Positions 48,421 through 60,283 of a stretch of 64,000 nucleotides of DNA are shown here, piece after piece. Both the position numbers and the translations under genes were made by a program. Origin of the DNA: Pannonibacter phragmitetus DSM 14782 (GTDB taxonomy: Bacteria; Pseudomonadota; Alphaproteobacteria; Rhizobiales; Stappiaceae); assembly GCF_000382365.1 (NCBI RefSeq), contig NZ_KB908220.1, forward strand, positions 62,001-126,000, in the 5' to 3' direction. How positions within the stretch are numbered: position 1 is the first letter of the stretch; the number at the start of each line of letters is the position of its first letter. The notes below the pieces were generated by a model. That model did no database searches. It had not been told where the DNA came from and saw nothing but the letters and a program-made list of their open reading frames with translations.

Positions 48421-49828
48421 ATGAACACCAGCACGGCACTGGCCAGCGCTGCGCCGAAGACAGGCTTTGATGAGGCGCTGGGAGAGGCCTCGATCCTCGT
48501 CATCGATGACGAGCCGGGCATGCGCAACTTCCTTGACCGGACGCTGCGCCCGCGCTGCCGGCATCTGGATCTGGCCGCCAGCGTCGAAGAGGCCACTGGC
48601 CTGCTGGATGCAGCGCATTTCGATATCGTCATCCTCGACAATATCATGGGCGGCCAGCGCGGCGTCGACTGGCTGGCCGAACAGCGCGACACCGGCTTTC
48701 TGCCCGCCGCCATCCTGATCACCGCCTATGCCGACCTTGAGACGGCCATTCAGGCACTGCAGGCGGGTGCGGCGGATTTCGTGCTGAAGCCCTTCCGCTC
48801 CAACCAGATCCTCAATGCCGTGGCCCGCTGCCTCGACCGGATGCAGCTGCAGCGGGAGAACACGGTGCTGCGGCATGAGCTGAAGGCAAGCTCTGACCTT
48901 ATCCTCCTGCGCGACAAGCTGATCGGCGCCTCCCCCGCCATCGAGGACATCCGCGCCACCATCGCCCGCGTTGCCCCGCTCCCCTCCTCCGTGCTGCTGA
49001 CCGGCCAGTCCGGCACCGGCAAGGAGGTGGCAGCGCGCATGATCCATGAGCTGTCCGACCGGGCGGCCAAGCCCTTCGTGCCGGTCAACTGCGCCGCCAT
49101 GCCGTCCGACATGGTGGAGAGCGAGCTTTTCGGCCATGTGAAGGGCGCCTTCACCGGCGCGCAGAATGGGCGCGAGGGCCTGTTCCTGCATGCCCGCGGC
49201 GGCACGCTGTTTCTGGACGAGATTGGCGACCTGCCCCTTCAGACCCAGGGCAAGCTGCTGCGCGTGCTGGAAGACCGCAAGGTGCGCCCCGTCGGCGCCG
49301 AGCGCGAGCTGCCCGTCGATCTGCGCTTCGTCTTTGCCACCAATGTGGATCTGGAGAAAGCGGTGGCCGAGGGGCGCTTCCGGGCCGACCTCTTCTTCCG
49401 CATCAACATCGTCAGCCTGCACATGCCGCCGCTGAAGGAGCGCGGGCGCGATGCGCTCGATCTGGCGGACCTGTTCATGCAGAAGCTGTCGCTGCAGCTC
49501 GGCACCCCGCCGCTGCCGCTCACCGAAGAGGTGCGCCGGGCGATTGCCGCCTATGACTGGCCGGGCAATGTGCGCGAGCTGCGCAACTTCATCGAGCGCA
49601 GCCTGATCCTTGGCCGCTTTCCGCCGGATTTCCTGCGCACCGCGCAAACGCCCGGTACTGGCGGGCAAGCCAGCGCGGCACCGCAGGCCGATGGCACGCT
49701 GACGCTGGCCGATATGGAGCGCAACCATATTCTGGGCACGCTGGAGAGCTGCGGCGGCAACCGGGATGCGGCCGCAAACCTTCTCGGCATTTCCCGCAAG
49801 ACCATCGACCGGCGGCTCAGGGACTGGA

Positions 49829-49836
<8 letters not shown>
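48421..49836 (+). CDS. NtrC-family sigma-54-dependent response regulator
   Basis: Predicted 471-residue activator. The receiver domain (about 22-140) has VIDDEPGM and the phosphorylation site Asp73 in VILDNIMGG. The AAA+ domain (about 165-400) has Walker A GQSGTGKE, the sigma-54 contact loop GAFTGA (242-247) and Walker B GGTLFLDEIG. A C-terminal Fis-type helix-turn-helix reads NRDAAANLLGISRKTIDRRL. It is intact and should activate sigma-54 promoters after phosphorylation. It overlaps the histidine kinase gene by eight bases. A sigma-54 promoter lies upstream of the transporter gene that follows, its likely target. Confidence 0.95.
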
Positions 49837-51907
<2,071 letters not shown>

Positions 51908-51924
51908 GGGGGAAGGCAAAGGTA

Positions 51925-52140
51925 GGAATGCGCCCTCCTTTTGCCGCAGCATTCCTCTCCCCCCTTGAGGGGGAGATGTCTGCGCCAGCAGACAGAGGGG
52001 GGTTGCAGCGCCTCAGCACGGCAGGATCTCTCTCATAAACGGACAGTCCATTACCCCCTCTGCCCCCTGTCGGGGGCATCTCCCCCTCAAGGGGGGAGAG
52101 GAGTTGGCGCCTGCCTGACGGCCTGTTGTGAACACTGCTC
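51925..52140. repeat. Intergenic palindromic element, copy 2
   Basis: Second copy of the element at 46841-47084, with about 200 bases of high similarity in the same orientation, including the C-rich/G-rich inverted blocks and the small hairpins. Its right end GCCTGTTGTGAACACTGCTC is the complement-type match of copy 1's left end. The left terminal repeat is missing, where the kinase gene ends. The remaining 52141-52380 region shows only an inverted repeat CCGGACAA / TTGTCCGG (52223-52259) and no gene. Confidence 0.85.
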
Positions 52141-52390
52141 TAAAAAGCGAAAAAGGCACAAGGGTCAGCGGAAGAACCGTCCTGTTTTCTGTAAGCCCCC
52201 CAGCCCCCCAAAGACCCTCTGTCCGGACAAGCTGTCCCTGAGCCTCCCAAGTTGTCCGGCATGAAGGGCGAATGCTGCGGATGAAGAACCAGCGGGGGCT
52301 GGAGAGCAAGGTGCGCAGCCCTCGTGCCGGCACATTCTGACGGATCGCCCCACAGCATCACCCGAGTAAATTAGTCCTATTTTTCAAATT

Positions 52391-52414
52391 GGTAAGCGGA
52401 TTTCCCCGCAAACC
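52391..52414. promoter_or_regulatory. Possible activator binding site upstream of the OFA promoter
   Basis: Imperfect palindrome with outer arms GGTNNGCGG (52391-52399) and CCGCNNACC (52406-52414) around six bases. It lies about 65-90 bases upstream of the sigma-54 promoter, a normal enhancer distance. It is a candidate target of the NtrC-family regulator encoded just upstream; only position and symmetry support it. Confidence 0.45.
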
Positions 52415-52478
52415 GCTGGCGCAGCTGCACCTGATGCACACCCCGCCTGCCCTTCAATTCCCTCCATGCCCCGGCAAC

Positions 52479-52494
52479 TGGCACGCTTCTGGCT
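52479..52494 (+). promoter_or_regulatory. Sigma-54 promoter of the OFA transporter gene
   Basis: TGGCACGCTTCTGGCT shows GG (52480-52481) and GC (52492-52493) ten bases apart and an exact -24 block TGGCACG; the -12 block is TGGCT against TTGCT/A. A start near 52504 would give a leader of about 130 bases. The gene encoding a GAFTGA-type activator lies directly upstream. Confidence 0.8.
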
Positions 52495-52634
52495 AAGTAA
52501 TTTGCCGGGGAGAGGCGGCCTTCGGGAGGAACGGGGCTGAGGTCCGGAGAATGGCTTGCAGAAGCCGCCGGTCCGCCGTGCGAAGGCGCCCTCCAAGGTT
52601 CCCCTGTGCAAGGGGCTCTCGGGAGGAGACAGGA

Positions 52635-54293
52635 ATGACCACAACCACCGGCGTCGAGGGCGGGTACTCCGAAGGAGGACTGCTCGACCGGGAACGCATC
52701 ATTGCAAAACCCGGATTCAACCGCTGGCTCGTGCCGCCAGCAGCGCTTGCCATCCATCTGTGCATCGGCATGGCCTATGGCTTCAGCGTGTTCTGGCTGC
52801 CGCTGTCGCGCGCCATCGGCATCCAGCAATCCGTCACCTGCGAGGGCATGAGCCTCGTCACCGCGCTCTTCACCGCCTCCTGCGACTGGCGCGTCGCGGA
52901 TCTGGGCTGGATCTACACCCTCTTCTTCGTCTTCCTCGGCTGCTCGGCGGCCATCTGGGGCGGCTGGCTGGAAAAGGCCGGGCCGCGCAAGGCGGGCGTC
53001 GTCTCCACCTTCTGCTGGTGCGGCGGCATTGCCGTGGCGGCGGTGGGCGTGATGACGCATCAGCTCTGGCTCATGTGGCTGGGCGCGGGCGTCATCGGCG
53101 GCATCGGTCTTGGGCTGGGCTACATCTCGCCCGTTTCCACCCTGATCAAGTGGTTCCCGGACCGGCGCGGCATGGCGACGGGCATGGCCATCATGGGCTT
53201 CGGCGGCGGCGCCATGATCGGCGCACCGCTGGCTGACCGCTTGATGCGCTATTTCGCAACGCCGGAAAGCGTTGGCGTGTGGGAGACCTTCCTCGTCATG
53301 GCGGCGATCTACTTCGTCTTCATGCTGGGCGGCGCCTTCGGCTACCGTCTGCCGCCGGCAGGCTGGCGTCCGGAGGGCTGGACCCCGCCGCAGTCGAAGG
53401 CCACCACCATGATCACCCAGCACCATGTGCATCTGAACAACGCGCACAAGACGCCGCAGTTCTGGATGATCTGGATCGTGCTCTGCATGAACGTCTCGGC
53501 GGGTATCGGTGTGATCGGCATGGCCTCGCCCATGCTGCAGGAGATCTTCTCCGGCAAGCTGATCGGCCTGCCCGAACTCACCTTCACCGATCTGTCGGGC
53601 GAACAGAAGGCCGCCATCGCGGCGATTGCCGCAGGCTTCACCGGCCTCCTGTCCCTGTTCAACATCGCGGGCCGCTTCTTCTGGGCCTCCCTGTCGGACC
53701 GGATCGGGCGGAAGAACACCTATTTCACCTTCTTCCTGCTCGGCATCGTGCTCTATGCGCTGGCCCCGACGGCGGCGCAGCTTGGCAACCAGCTGCTGTT
53801 CGTCGCCATCTTCGCGGTGATCCTGTCCATGTATGGCGGCGGCTTCGCCACAGTACCGGCCTATCTCGCCGACATCTTCGGCACCCAGTTCGTCGGGGCC
53901 ATCCATGGCCGCCTGCTGACGGCCTGGGCAACGGCCGGCATCCTCGGCCCCGTGGTGGTGAACTACATCCGTGAGGCGCAGATCAATGCCGGCATCCCCC
54001 GGGCGCAGGTCTATGACTTCACCATGTACATCCTCTGCGGCATGCTGCTGATCGGCCTCATTGCCAATGCGCTCGTCCGGCCGCTGGACAAGAAATGGTA
54101 CATGTCCGAGGCGGAAGTTGCGGCCCTGCAGGCCAAGGCCCGCACGGCGGATTCCAGCATTACCCATGGCTCCTTCGGCATCGGCAAGGGCGGGCTCGAC
54201 GGCAAGGCGGCGCTCGCCTGGGCCGTGATGATCATCCCGATCCTCTGGGGTGTCTGGATCACGCTGGAAAAGACCGCCGCCCTCTTCGGCTGA
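52635..54293 (+). CDS. OFA-family MFS transporter (oxalate/formate antiporter type)
   Basis: Predicted 552-residue transporter of the major facilitator superfamily with twelve expected helices. OFA features include the early AIHLCIGMAYGFSVFWLPLSR in pieces, the loop FPDRRGMATGMAIMGFGGGAMIGAPL in pieces, and LSDRIGRKNTYF in the second half. It is longer than the roughly 400-residue prototype: an extra loop after helix 2-3 containing cysteines, and a C-terminal tail with one more helix (AWAVMIIPILWGVWITLEK). Neighbouring formate dehydrogenase genes suggest formate or oxalate as substrate. The ATG follows GGGAGGAGACAGGA, and a sigma-54 promoter precedes it. Confidence 0.9.
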   Translation: MTTTTGVEGGYSEGGLLDRERIIAKPGFNRWLVPPAALAIHLCIGMAYGFSVFWLPLSRAIGIQQSVTCEGMSLVTALFTASCDWRVADLGWIYTLFFVFLGCSAAIWGGWLEKAGPRKAGVVSTFCWCGGIAVAAVGVMTHQLWLMWLGAGVIGGIGLGLGYISPVSTLIKWFPDRRGMATGMAIMGFGGGAMIGAPLADRLMRYFATPESVGVWETFLVMAAIYFVFMLGGAFGYRLPPAGWRPEGWTPPQSKATTMITQHHVHLNNAHKTPQFWMIWIVLCMNVSAGIGVIGMASPMLQEIFSGKLIGLPELTFTDLSGEQKAAIAAIAAGFTGLLSLFNIAGRFFWASLSDRIGRKNTYFTFFLLGIVLYALAPTAAQLGNQLLFVAIFAVILSMYGGGFATVPAYLADIFGTQFVGAIHGRLLTAWATAGILGPVVVNYIREAQINAGIPRAQVYDFTMYILCGMLLIGLIANALVRPLDKKWYMSEAEVAALQAKARTADSSITHGSFGIGKGGLDGKAALAWAVMIIPILWGVWITLEKTAALFG

Positions 54294-54315
54294 GGCTTTT
54301 TCCTGCTAGAACAGG

Positions 54316-54342
54316 CCGGCCGGGCACTTTCCGCCCGGCCGG
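54316..54342 (+). terminator. Hairpin after the OFA transporter gene
   Basis: Perfect ten-base-pair stem CCGGCCGGGC / GCCCGGCCGG with a seven-base loop. No T run follows, so it may stop only part of the transcription into the LysR gene. Confidence 0.6.
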
Positions 54343-54385
54343 TTCCCAGAAATGGAACTGCAGTGACCCTGCCGGTAGCGGACCC

Positions 54386-55330
54386 ATGATCGACAAGCTG
54401 GAAATGTTCATCGCCCTTGCCAACGAGCAGCACTTTGGCCGCGCCGCCGAAGTGATCGGCGTGACGCAGCCAACCCTTTCATCTGCCATGAAGCAGCTGG
54501 AAGATCAGCTGGGCGTTCAGCTTATCCATCGTGGTTCCCGGTATCAGGGACTGACACCGGAAGGCGAAAAGGCATTGGAATGGGCGCTGCGCATCGTCGC
54601 CGATGCAAGGGCGCTGAAGGCCGACATGCGGCAAGCGCGATCGGCACTGTCGGGCAATCTGCGCATTGGCGTCATCCCTACGGCCCTGCCGATGGTGACG
54701 GACCTTTCCGTGCCCTTCACCGAGCGCCACCCCAATGTGCGCGTCTCCATCCTGTCGCGCACCTCCGCCGAAATCCTCGAACAGCTGGAGCGGCTGGAGC
54801 TGGATGCCGGCATCACCTATCTCGACCCGCCGCCCGCCCGCCGCCTGACGGTGACGCCGCTTTACCGGGAGACTTACCGTCTGCTGTGCCGCGCCAACTC
54901 AGAGGTAGCACGCAGGGGCTCGCTGACGTGGGCGGAAGTCGGCACCCTGCCCCTCTGCCTGCTGTCAGGCGACATGCAGAACCGGCGCATCGTCGACCGC
55001 TATCTGCAGGAAGCAGGCATCAGCTCCATGCCGATGGTGGAATCTAATTCCATCATCGTGCTGGCCTCGCATGTGATGACCGGGCGCTGGGTCTCGGTGG
55101 TGCCGGAAAAGCTCGCCGTGCATTTTCTGGACCGCAAGGATCTGGCCGCCGTGCCCATCACCGCAGACCTGCCAGAGGACAAGATGCCGGGACAGGATGT
55201 CGGCCTCGTCATCGCGCACCGCGAGCCGCTGACGCCGATGCTGACCGCATTGCTCGACCTTGCCCGCAAGTTCAACGCCGCCCTGGAGGAGGGCCGCAAC
55301 GATAGAAGGTTTCAATCAGCTGACGAATAG
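54386..55330 (+). CDS. LysR-family regulator, probable regulator of formate dehydrogenase
   Basis: Predicted 314-residue LysR protein. The N-terminal helix-turn-helix (about 2-60) reads LEMFIALANEQHFGRAAEVIGVTQPTLSSAMKQLEDQLG in pieces and RGSRYQGLTPEGE; the effector domain (about 88-295) is of the periplasmic-binding-protein fold. The ATG at the start of MIDKLEMF is chosen; the longer frame lies in the transporter gene's end. It lies 56 bases upstream of fdsG on the same strand, and that gap contains a palindrome of LysR type. Comparable LysR genes adjoin fds operons in other alphaproteobacteria. Confidence 0.9.
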   Translation: MIDKLEMFIALANEQHFGRAAEVIGVTQPTLSSAMKQLEDQLGVQLIHRGSRYQGLTPEGEKALEWALRIVADARALKADMRQARSALSGNLRIGVIPTALPMVTDLSVPFTERHPNVRVSILSRTSAEILEQLERLELDAGITYLDPPPARRLTVTPLYRETYRLLCRANSEVARRGSLTWAEVGTLPLCLLSGDMQNRRIVDRYLQEAGISSMPMVESNSIIVLASHVMTGRWVSVVPEKLAVHFLDRKDLAAVPITADLPEDKMPGQDVGLVIAHREPLTPMLTALLDLARKFNAALEEGRNDRRFQSADE

Positions 55331-55349
55331 CCGGAATTGAAGTGGGAGA

Positions 55350-55372
55350 AATTCCGCCTAACATGCGGAATT
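55350..55372. promoter_or_regulatory. LysR-type operator upstream of fdsG
   Basis: Perfect inverted repeat AATTCCGC / GCGGAATT with a seven-base centre, which includes the T-N11-A pattern usual for LysR boxes. A further half-site CCGGAATT lies at 55331-55338. It sits between the LysR gene and fdsG, 14 bases before the fdsG start codon, so it may also overlap the promoter. Confidence 0.7.
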
Positions 55373-55386
55373 GAGAGGAAAAACAC

Positions 55387-55866
55387 ATGACGGCACATCT
55401 GTCTGCCGCCACGATTCGCTCCCTGACGCAGGAGATCGTGACGGCCCATTCGGCTCTGGAAGGGCCGCTTTTGCCCATTCTCCATGCTGTTCAGGAGGCC
55501 TTCGGCTACGTGCCGCAGGATGCCCTGCCCGTGATCGCAGACGGTCTCAATCTGTCGCGTGCGGAAGTTCACGGCGTGATGAGCTTCTACCACGACTTCC
55601 GCCCGGAGCCTGCGGGCCGCCACGTGCTGAAGGTCTGCCGGGCTGAAGCCTGCCAGTCCATGGGCACGGATGCGCTGGCCGAAAGGCTGAAAGCAAGGCT
55701 CGGAATCGACTGGCACGGCACCACGAAGGACGGCGATGTGACGCTGGAACCGGTCTATTGCCTCGGCCTCTGCGCCCAGAGCCCTGCCGCCATGCTGGAT
55801 GGCGAGCTTTACGCCCGGCTGGATGACGAAGGCATCGACGAAATGCTGGGAGGGATCGGCAAATGA
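55387..55866 (+). CDS. fdsG: NAD-dependent formate dehydrogenase, gamma subunit
   Basis: Predicted 159-residue thioredoxin-like [2Fe-2S] subunit related to NuoE of complex I. The cluster ligands are Cys84, Cys89, Cys125 and Cys129, in KVCRAEACQSMG and YCLGLCAQSP. The helical N-terminal part contains VHGVMSFYHDFR, typical of the family. The ATG follows GAGAGG. It overlaps fdsB by four bases. It passes electrons between the beta subunit and the iron-sulfur chain of the alpha subunit. Confidence 0.95.
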   Translation: MTAHLSAATIRSLTQEIVTAHSALEGPLLPILHAVQEAFGYVPQDALPVIADGLNLSRAEVHGVMSFYHDFRPEPAGRHVLKVCRAEACQSMGTDALAERLKARLGIDWHGTTKDGDVTLEPVYCLGLCAQSPAAMLDGELYARLDDEGIDEMLGGIGK

Positions 55867-57407
55867 CCGTGACCGTTTTCGTCCCCCGCGATGCAGCCGC
55901 ACTGGCCGTTGGCGCGGACAAGGTGGCCGCCGCCATTGCGCGGGAAGCCTCTGCCCGAAATCTCGATGTAAAGATCATCCGCAACGGCTCACGCGGCATG
56001 CTTTGGCTGGAGGTGCTGGTCGAGGTGCGGACCCCGCAAGGCCGCGTTGCCTATGGCCCGGTGAAGGCCTCGGATGTGCCTTCCCTGTTCGATGCCGGGT
56101 TCCTGACCGGCGGTGCACACCGGCTCGCCCATGGTCTCACCTCGGAAATTCCTTTCCTCAAGGGCCAGACGCGCCTCACTTTCGCCCGCTGCGGCGTCAC
56201 TGATCCGCTGTCGCTGGAGGACTACCGCCACTACAAGGGCATGCGCGGCCTTGAAGCAGCGGTTGCCATGTCGCCAGCCGATATCGTGAAGCAGGTCACC
56301 GACAGCGGCCTGCGCGGACGCGGCGGCGCAGGTTTTCCGACCGGAATCAAGTGGAAGACCGTCGCTGACGCCAAGGCGGACCAGAAATACATCGTCTGCA
56401 ACGCCGATGAAGGCGACAGCGGCACCTTCGCCGACCGGATGATCATGGAGGGTGATCCCTTTGTGCTGATCGAGGGCATGGCCATCGCCGCCATCGCCGT
56501 GGGCGCCGCAAAGGGCTACATCTATACCCGCTCCGAATATCCGCACGCCATCGCGGTGATGCAGGAGGCGATCGAGATTGCCCGGCGTGAGGGCATTCTC
56601 GGCGCATCGGTGCTGGGCTCGCCGCATGCCTTCGACATGGAAGTGCGCGTCGGTGCGGGCGCTTATGTCTGCGGTGAGGAAACCTCGCTTCTGAACAGTC
56701 TGGAAGGCAAGCGCGGCATCGTGCGCGCCAAGCCGCCCCTGCCCGCGCTGGAAGGCCTTTTCGGCAAGCCGACAGTCGTCAACAACGTCATGTCGCTGGC
56801 CTCCATCCCGGTCATCATGGACCGCGGGGCCCAGTTCTACCGCGACTTCGGCCTTGGCCGCTCCCGTGGCACCATCCCGATCCAGCTGGCTGGCAACCTG
56901 AAGCACGGCGGCCTTTACGAGACCGCCTTCGGCCTGACGCTTGGCGAACTGGTGAATGATATCGGCGGCGGCACGATCACCGGCCGACCGGTGAAGGCGG
57001 TTCAGGTGGGCGGGCCGCTCGGCGCCTACTTCCCGCAGGCACTCTTCGATACCATTTTCGACTACGAGGCCTTTGCCGCTGCCGGCGGGCTCATCGGCCA
57101 TGCGGGCATCGTCGTCTTCGATGACACGGTGGACATGCTGGCGCAGGCGCGCTTTGCCATGGAATTCTGCGCCATCGAATCCTGCGGCAAGTGCACCCCC
57201 TGCCGCATCGGCGCGGTGCGCGGCGTGGAGACGGTGGACCGGATCGCCCGGGGCGATGCCGCCGCCATTCCGCTGCTCGAAAGCCTGTGCAGCACCATGA
57301 AGGCCGGATCGCTCTGCGCCCTGGGCGGCTTCACGCCCTACCCGGTCATGAGCGCCCTGACCCATTTCCCGCAAGATTTTGACAGGATGAAGGAGGCCGC
57401 GGAATGA
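55863..57407 (+). CDS. fdsB: NAD-dependent formate dehydrogenase, beta subunit
   Basis: Predicted 514-residue diaphorase subunit that carries FMN, a [4Fe-4S] cluster and the NAD site, related to NuoF. An N-terminal extension (about 1-110) resembles the extra domain of FdsB proteins. FMN/NAD-binding text is visible: GLRGRGGAGFPTGIKWK, CNADEGDSGTF and GAGAYVCGEETSLLNSLEG. The cluster motif is ESCGKCTPCRIG, with a further Cys near the C-terminus (LESLCSTM). Start and stop overlap the neighbouring fds genes by four bases each, which shows tight coupling. Confidence 0.96.
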   Translation: MTVTVFVPRDAAALAVGADKVAAAIAREASARNLDVKIIRNGSRGMLWLEVLVEVRTPQGRVAYGPVKASDVPSLFDAGFLTGGAHRLAHGLTSEIPFLKGQTRLTFARCGVTDPLSLEDYRHYKGMRGLEAAVAMSPADIVKQVTDSGLRGRGGAGFPTGIKWKTVADAKADQKYIVCNADEGDSGTFADRMIMEGDPFVLIEGMAIAAIAVGAAKGYIYTRSEYPHAIAVMQEAIEIARREGILGASVLGSPHAFDMEVRVGAGAYVCGEETSLLNSLEGKRGIVRAKPPLPALEGLFGKPTVVNNVMSLASIPVIMDRGAQFYRDFGLGRSRGTIPIQLAGNLKHGGLYETAFGLTLGELVNDIGGGTITGRPVKAVQVGGPLGAYFPQALFDTIFDYEAFAAAGGLIGHAGIVVFDDTVDMLAQARFAMEFCAIESCGKCTPCRIGAVRGVETVDRIARGDAAAIPLLESLCSTMKAGSLCALGGFTPYPVMSALTHFPQDFDRMKEAAE

Positions 57408-60283
57408 AGGACTCCCGTTTGCTCGACCGTGACTTCGGCACCCCCGCCGCCCGGTCCGAAAAGATGATCGCCCTGACCGTCGATGGCTTCGAGGTCAGCG
57501 TGCCGGAAGGCACCTCCGTCATGCGTGCCGCATCCGAAGCGGGCATTTCCGTGCCCAAGCTCTGCGCCACCGACATGCTGGATGCCTTCGGCTCCTGCCG
57601 CCTCTGCCTTGTGGAGATCGAAGGCCGCGCCGGAACGCCAGCCTCCTGCACCACACCGGTGGCGCCGGGTATGGTGGTCCACACCCAGACCGGCAAGCTG
57701 AAGGACCTGCGCAAGGGGGTGATGGAGCTTTACATCTCCGACCATCCGCTGGACTGCCTGACGTGCGCTGCCAATGGCGATTGCGAGTTGCAGGACATGG
57801 CTGGTGCCGTGGGCCTGCGCGATGTGCGTTACGAGGCCGTTGACACCCACTTCCGCGCCCGCAATGCCGGGGGCGATGTCAATCCGCAATGGCTGGCGAA
57901 GGACGAGAGCAACCCCTATTTCACCTATGATCCGTCCAAGTGCATCGTCTGCTCCCGCTGCGTGCGGGCCTGTGAGGAAGTTCAGGGCACCTTCGCGCTG
58001 ACCATCGAGGGCCGTGGCTTTGACAGCCGCGTCTCGGCGGGCATGATGAGCGACACGTTCCTCTCTTCCGACTGCGTCTCCTGCGGTGCCTGCGTTCAGG
58101 CCTGCCCGACGGCGACGCTGCAGGAAAAAAGCGTGATCGAGATCGGCACGCCCGAGCGGGCCGTGGTCACCACCTGCGCCTATTGCGGCGTCGGCTGTTC
58201 CTTCAAGGCGGAAATGCGCGGCGACGAGCTGGTGCGCATGGTGCCCTACAAGGATGGCAAGGCCAACCGTGGGCACAGCTGCGTCAAGGGCCGCTTTGCC
58301 TGGGGTTACGCCCAGCATCAGGACCGGATCCTGAAGCCGATGATCCGCGAGGCGATCACCGATCCCTGGCGGGAAGTCTCCTGGGACGAGGCGCTGGGAT
58401 TTGCCGCAGCCCGCATGAAGGCCATTCAGGAAAAGCATGGCCGCCAGTCTGTCGGCGTCATCACCTCCTCCCGCTGCACCAATGAGGAAACCTATCTGGT
58501 GCAGAAGCTGACGCGCGCCGTGTTCCGCAACAACAACACGGACACCTGCGCCCGCGTCTGCCACTCGCCCACCGGTTACGGCCTCGGCCAGACCTTCGGA
58601 ACGTCTGCGGGCACGCAGGACTTCGACAGCGTCGAGCACACGGATGTTGTCATCGTCATGGGTGCCAACCCGACGGACGGCCACCCGGTCTTCGCCAGCC
58701 GCCTGAAGAAGCGCCTGCGCAAGGGGGCCAAGCTGATCGTCATCGATCCGCGCCGCATCGATCTGGTGAAGTCGCCGCATATCAAGGCAGCCCATCACCT
58801 GCAGCTGAAGCCCGGCACGAACGTGGCCGTGGTTTCCGCCATCGCCCACACCATCGTCACCGAAGGCCTGTTCGACGAAGCCTTCATCCGCGAGCGCTGC
58901 GACTGGGACGAGTTCCAGGACTATGCCGAATTCATCTCCGATCCACGGCACAGCCCGGAGGCGACGGCGGCGCTGACCGGCGTTCCGGCGGAGGAGCTGC
59001 GCGCTGCCGCAAGGCTTTATGCCCGCGGCGGCAACGGGGCGATCTATTACGGCCTCGGCGTCACCGAACACTCGCAGGGCTCCACCACGGTCATCGGCAT
59101 CGCCAACCTTGCGATGATGACCGGCAACATCGGCCGCAAGGGCGTGGGCGTGAACCCACTGCGCGGGCAGAACAATGTGCAGGGCTCCTGTGACATGGGC
59201 TCCTTCCCGCATGAGCTGCCCGGCTACCGCCATGTGAAGAACGACCACGTGCGGGAGATCTTCGAAAGCCTGTGGGGCGTGGAGCTGGACAAAGAGCCGG
59301 GCTTGCGCATTCCCAACATGCTGGACGCCGCCGTCGATGGCACGTTCAAGGGCCTTTACTGCCAGGGCGAGGACATTCTCCAGTCCGATCCGGACACCAA
59401 GCACGTGGCAGCCGGGCTTGCCGCCATGGACTGCGTGATCGTGCATGACCTGTTCCTCAACGAAACGGCCAATTACGCCCATGTGTTCCTGCCCGGCTCA
59501 ACGTTCCTGGAGAAGGACGGCACCTTCACCAATGCCGAGCGCCGCATCAACCGCGTGCGCAAGGTGATGGCCCCGAAGAACGGCTATGCCGACTGGGAGA
59601 TCACCCAGATGCTGGCCAATGCCATGGGCGCCAACTGGACCTACACCCACCCCTCGCAGATCATGGCGGAAATCTCGCTGACGACGCCGTCCTTTGCCGG
59701 TATCAGCTACGAGAGGCTGGAGGAGCTGGGTTCGGTGCAGTGGCCCTGCAACGAGAAGAACCCGGAAGGCACGCCCTTGATGCATATCGACGGCTTCGTG
59801 CGCGGCAAGGGCAAGTTCATCCGCACCGAATATGTGGCAACGGACGAGCGCACCGGCCCGCGCTTCCCGCTGCTGCTGACCACGGGCCGCATTCTCAGCC
59901 AGTATAACGTGGGTGCCCAGACCCGGCGCACCGCCAATACGGTCTGGCATGCGGAGGATCTGCTGGAAATCCACCCGCATGATGCGGAAAACCGGGGCCT
60001 CAAGGATGGCGACTGGGTGCGCCTTGCCAGCCGCTCGGGCGAGACGACCCTGCGCGCCAAGGTCACCGACCGGGTGTCGCCGGGTGTGGTTTACACCACG
60101 TTCCACCATCCGGACACGCAGGCCAACGTCATCACCACCGACTTCTCGGACTGGGCCACCAACTGCCCGGAATACAAGGTCACAGCGGTGCAGATCAGCC
60201 CGTCCAACGGCCCCTCCACCTGGCAGGAAGACTATGCCGCGCAGGCAGCCCAGTCCCGCCGCATTCTTCCGGCGGCGGAATGA
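57404..60283 (+). CDS. fdsA: NAD-dependent formate dehydrogenase, catalytic alpha subunit
   Basis: Predicted 959-residue molybdenum subunit that oxidises formate to carbon dioxide. An N-terminal NuoG-like part holds a [2Fe-2S] set (Cys54, 65, 68, 82), a His/Cys [4Fe-4S] set (His114, Cys118, 121, 127), and a ferredoxin-like pair (Cys180/183/186/190 and Cys224/227/230/234). A further cluster is made by Cys258, 261, 265 and 293 in AYCGVGCSF. The molybdenum ligand is Cys386, followed by His387, in CARVCHSPTGYG, the same numbering as in Rhodobacter capsulatus FdsA. There is cysteine, not selenocysteine. The bis-molybdopterin domains fill the rest. The complete set of ligands indicates an active enzyme. 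Confidence 0.97.
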   Translation: MKDSRLLDRDFGTPAARSEKMIALTVDGFEVSVPEGTSVMRAASEAGISVPKLCATDMLDAFGSCRLCLVEIEGRAGTPASCTTPVAPGMVVHTQTGKLKDLRKGVMELYISDHPLDCLTCAANGDCELQDMAGAVGLRDVRYEAVDTHFRARNAGGDVNPQWLAKDESNPYFTYDPSKCIVCSRCVRACEEVQGTFALTIEGRGFDSRVSAGMMSDTFLSSDCVSCGACVQACPTATLQEKSVIEIGTPERAVVTTCAYCGVGCSFKAEMRGDELVRMVPYKDGKANRGHSCVKGRFAWGYAQHQDRILKPMIREAITDPWREVSWDEALGFAAARMKAIQEKHGRQSVGVITSSRCTNEETYLVQKLTRAVFRNNNTDTCARVCHSPTGYGLGQTFGTSAGTQDFDSVEHTDVVIVMGANPTDGHPVFASRLKKRLRKGAKLIVIDPRRIDLVKSPHIKAAHHLQLKPGTNVAVVSAIAHTIVTEGLFDEAFIRERCDWDEFQDYAEFISDPRHSPEATAALTGVPAEELRAAARLYARGGNGAIYYGLGVTEHSQGSTTVIGIANLAMMTGNIGRKGVGVNPLRGQNNVQGSCDMGSFPHELPGYRHVKNDHVREIFESLWGVELDKEPGLRIPNMLDAAVDGTFKGLYCQGEDILQSDPDTKHVAAGLAAMDCVIVHDLFLNETANYAHVFLPGSTFLEKDGTFTNAERRINRVRKVMAPKNGYADWEITQMLANAMGANWTYTHPSQIMAEISLTTPSFAGISYERLEELGSVQWPCNEKNPEGTPLMHIDGFVRGKGKFIRTEYVATDERTGPRFPLLLTTGRILSQYNVGAQTRRTANTVWHAEDLLEIHPHDAENRGLKDGDWVRLASRSGETTLRAKVTDRVSPGVVYTTFHHPDTQANVITTDFSDWATNCPEYKVTAVQISPSNGPSTWQEDYAAQAAQSRRILPAAE

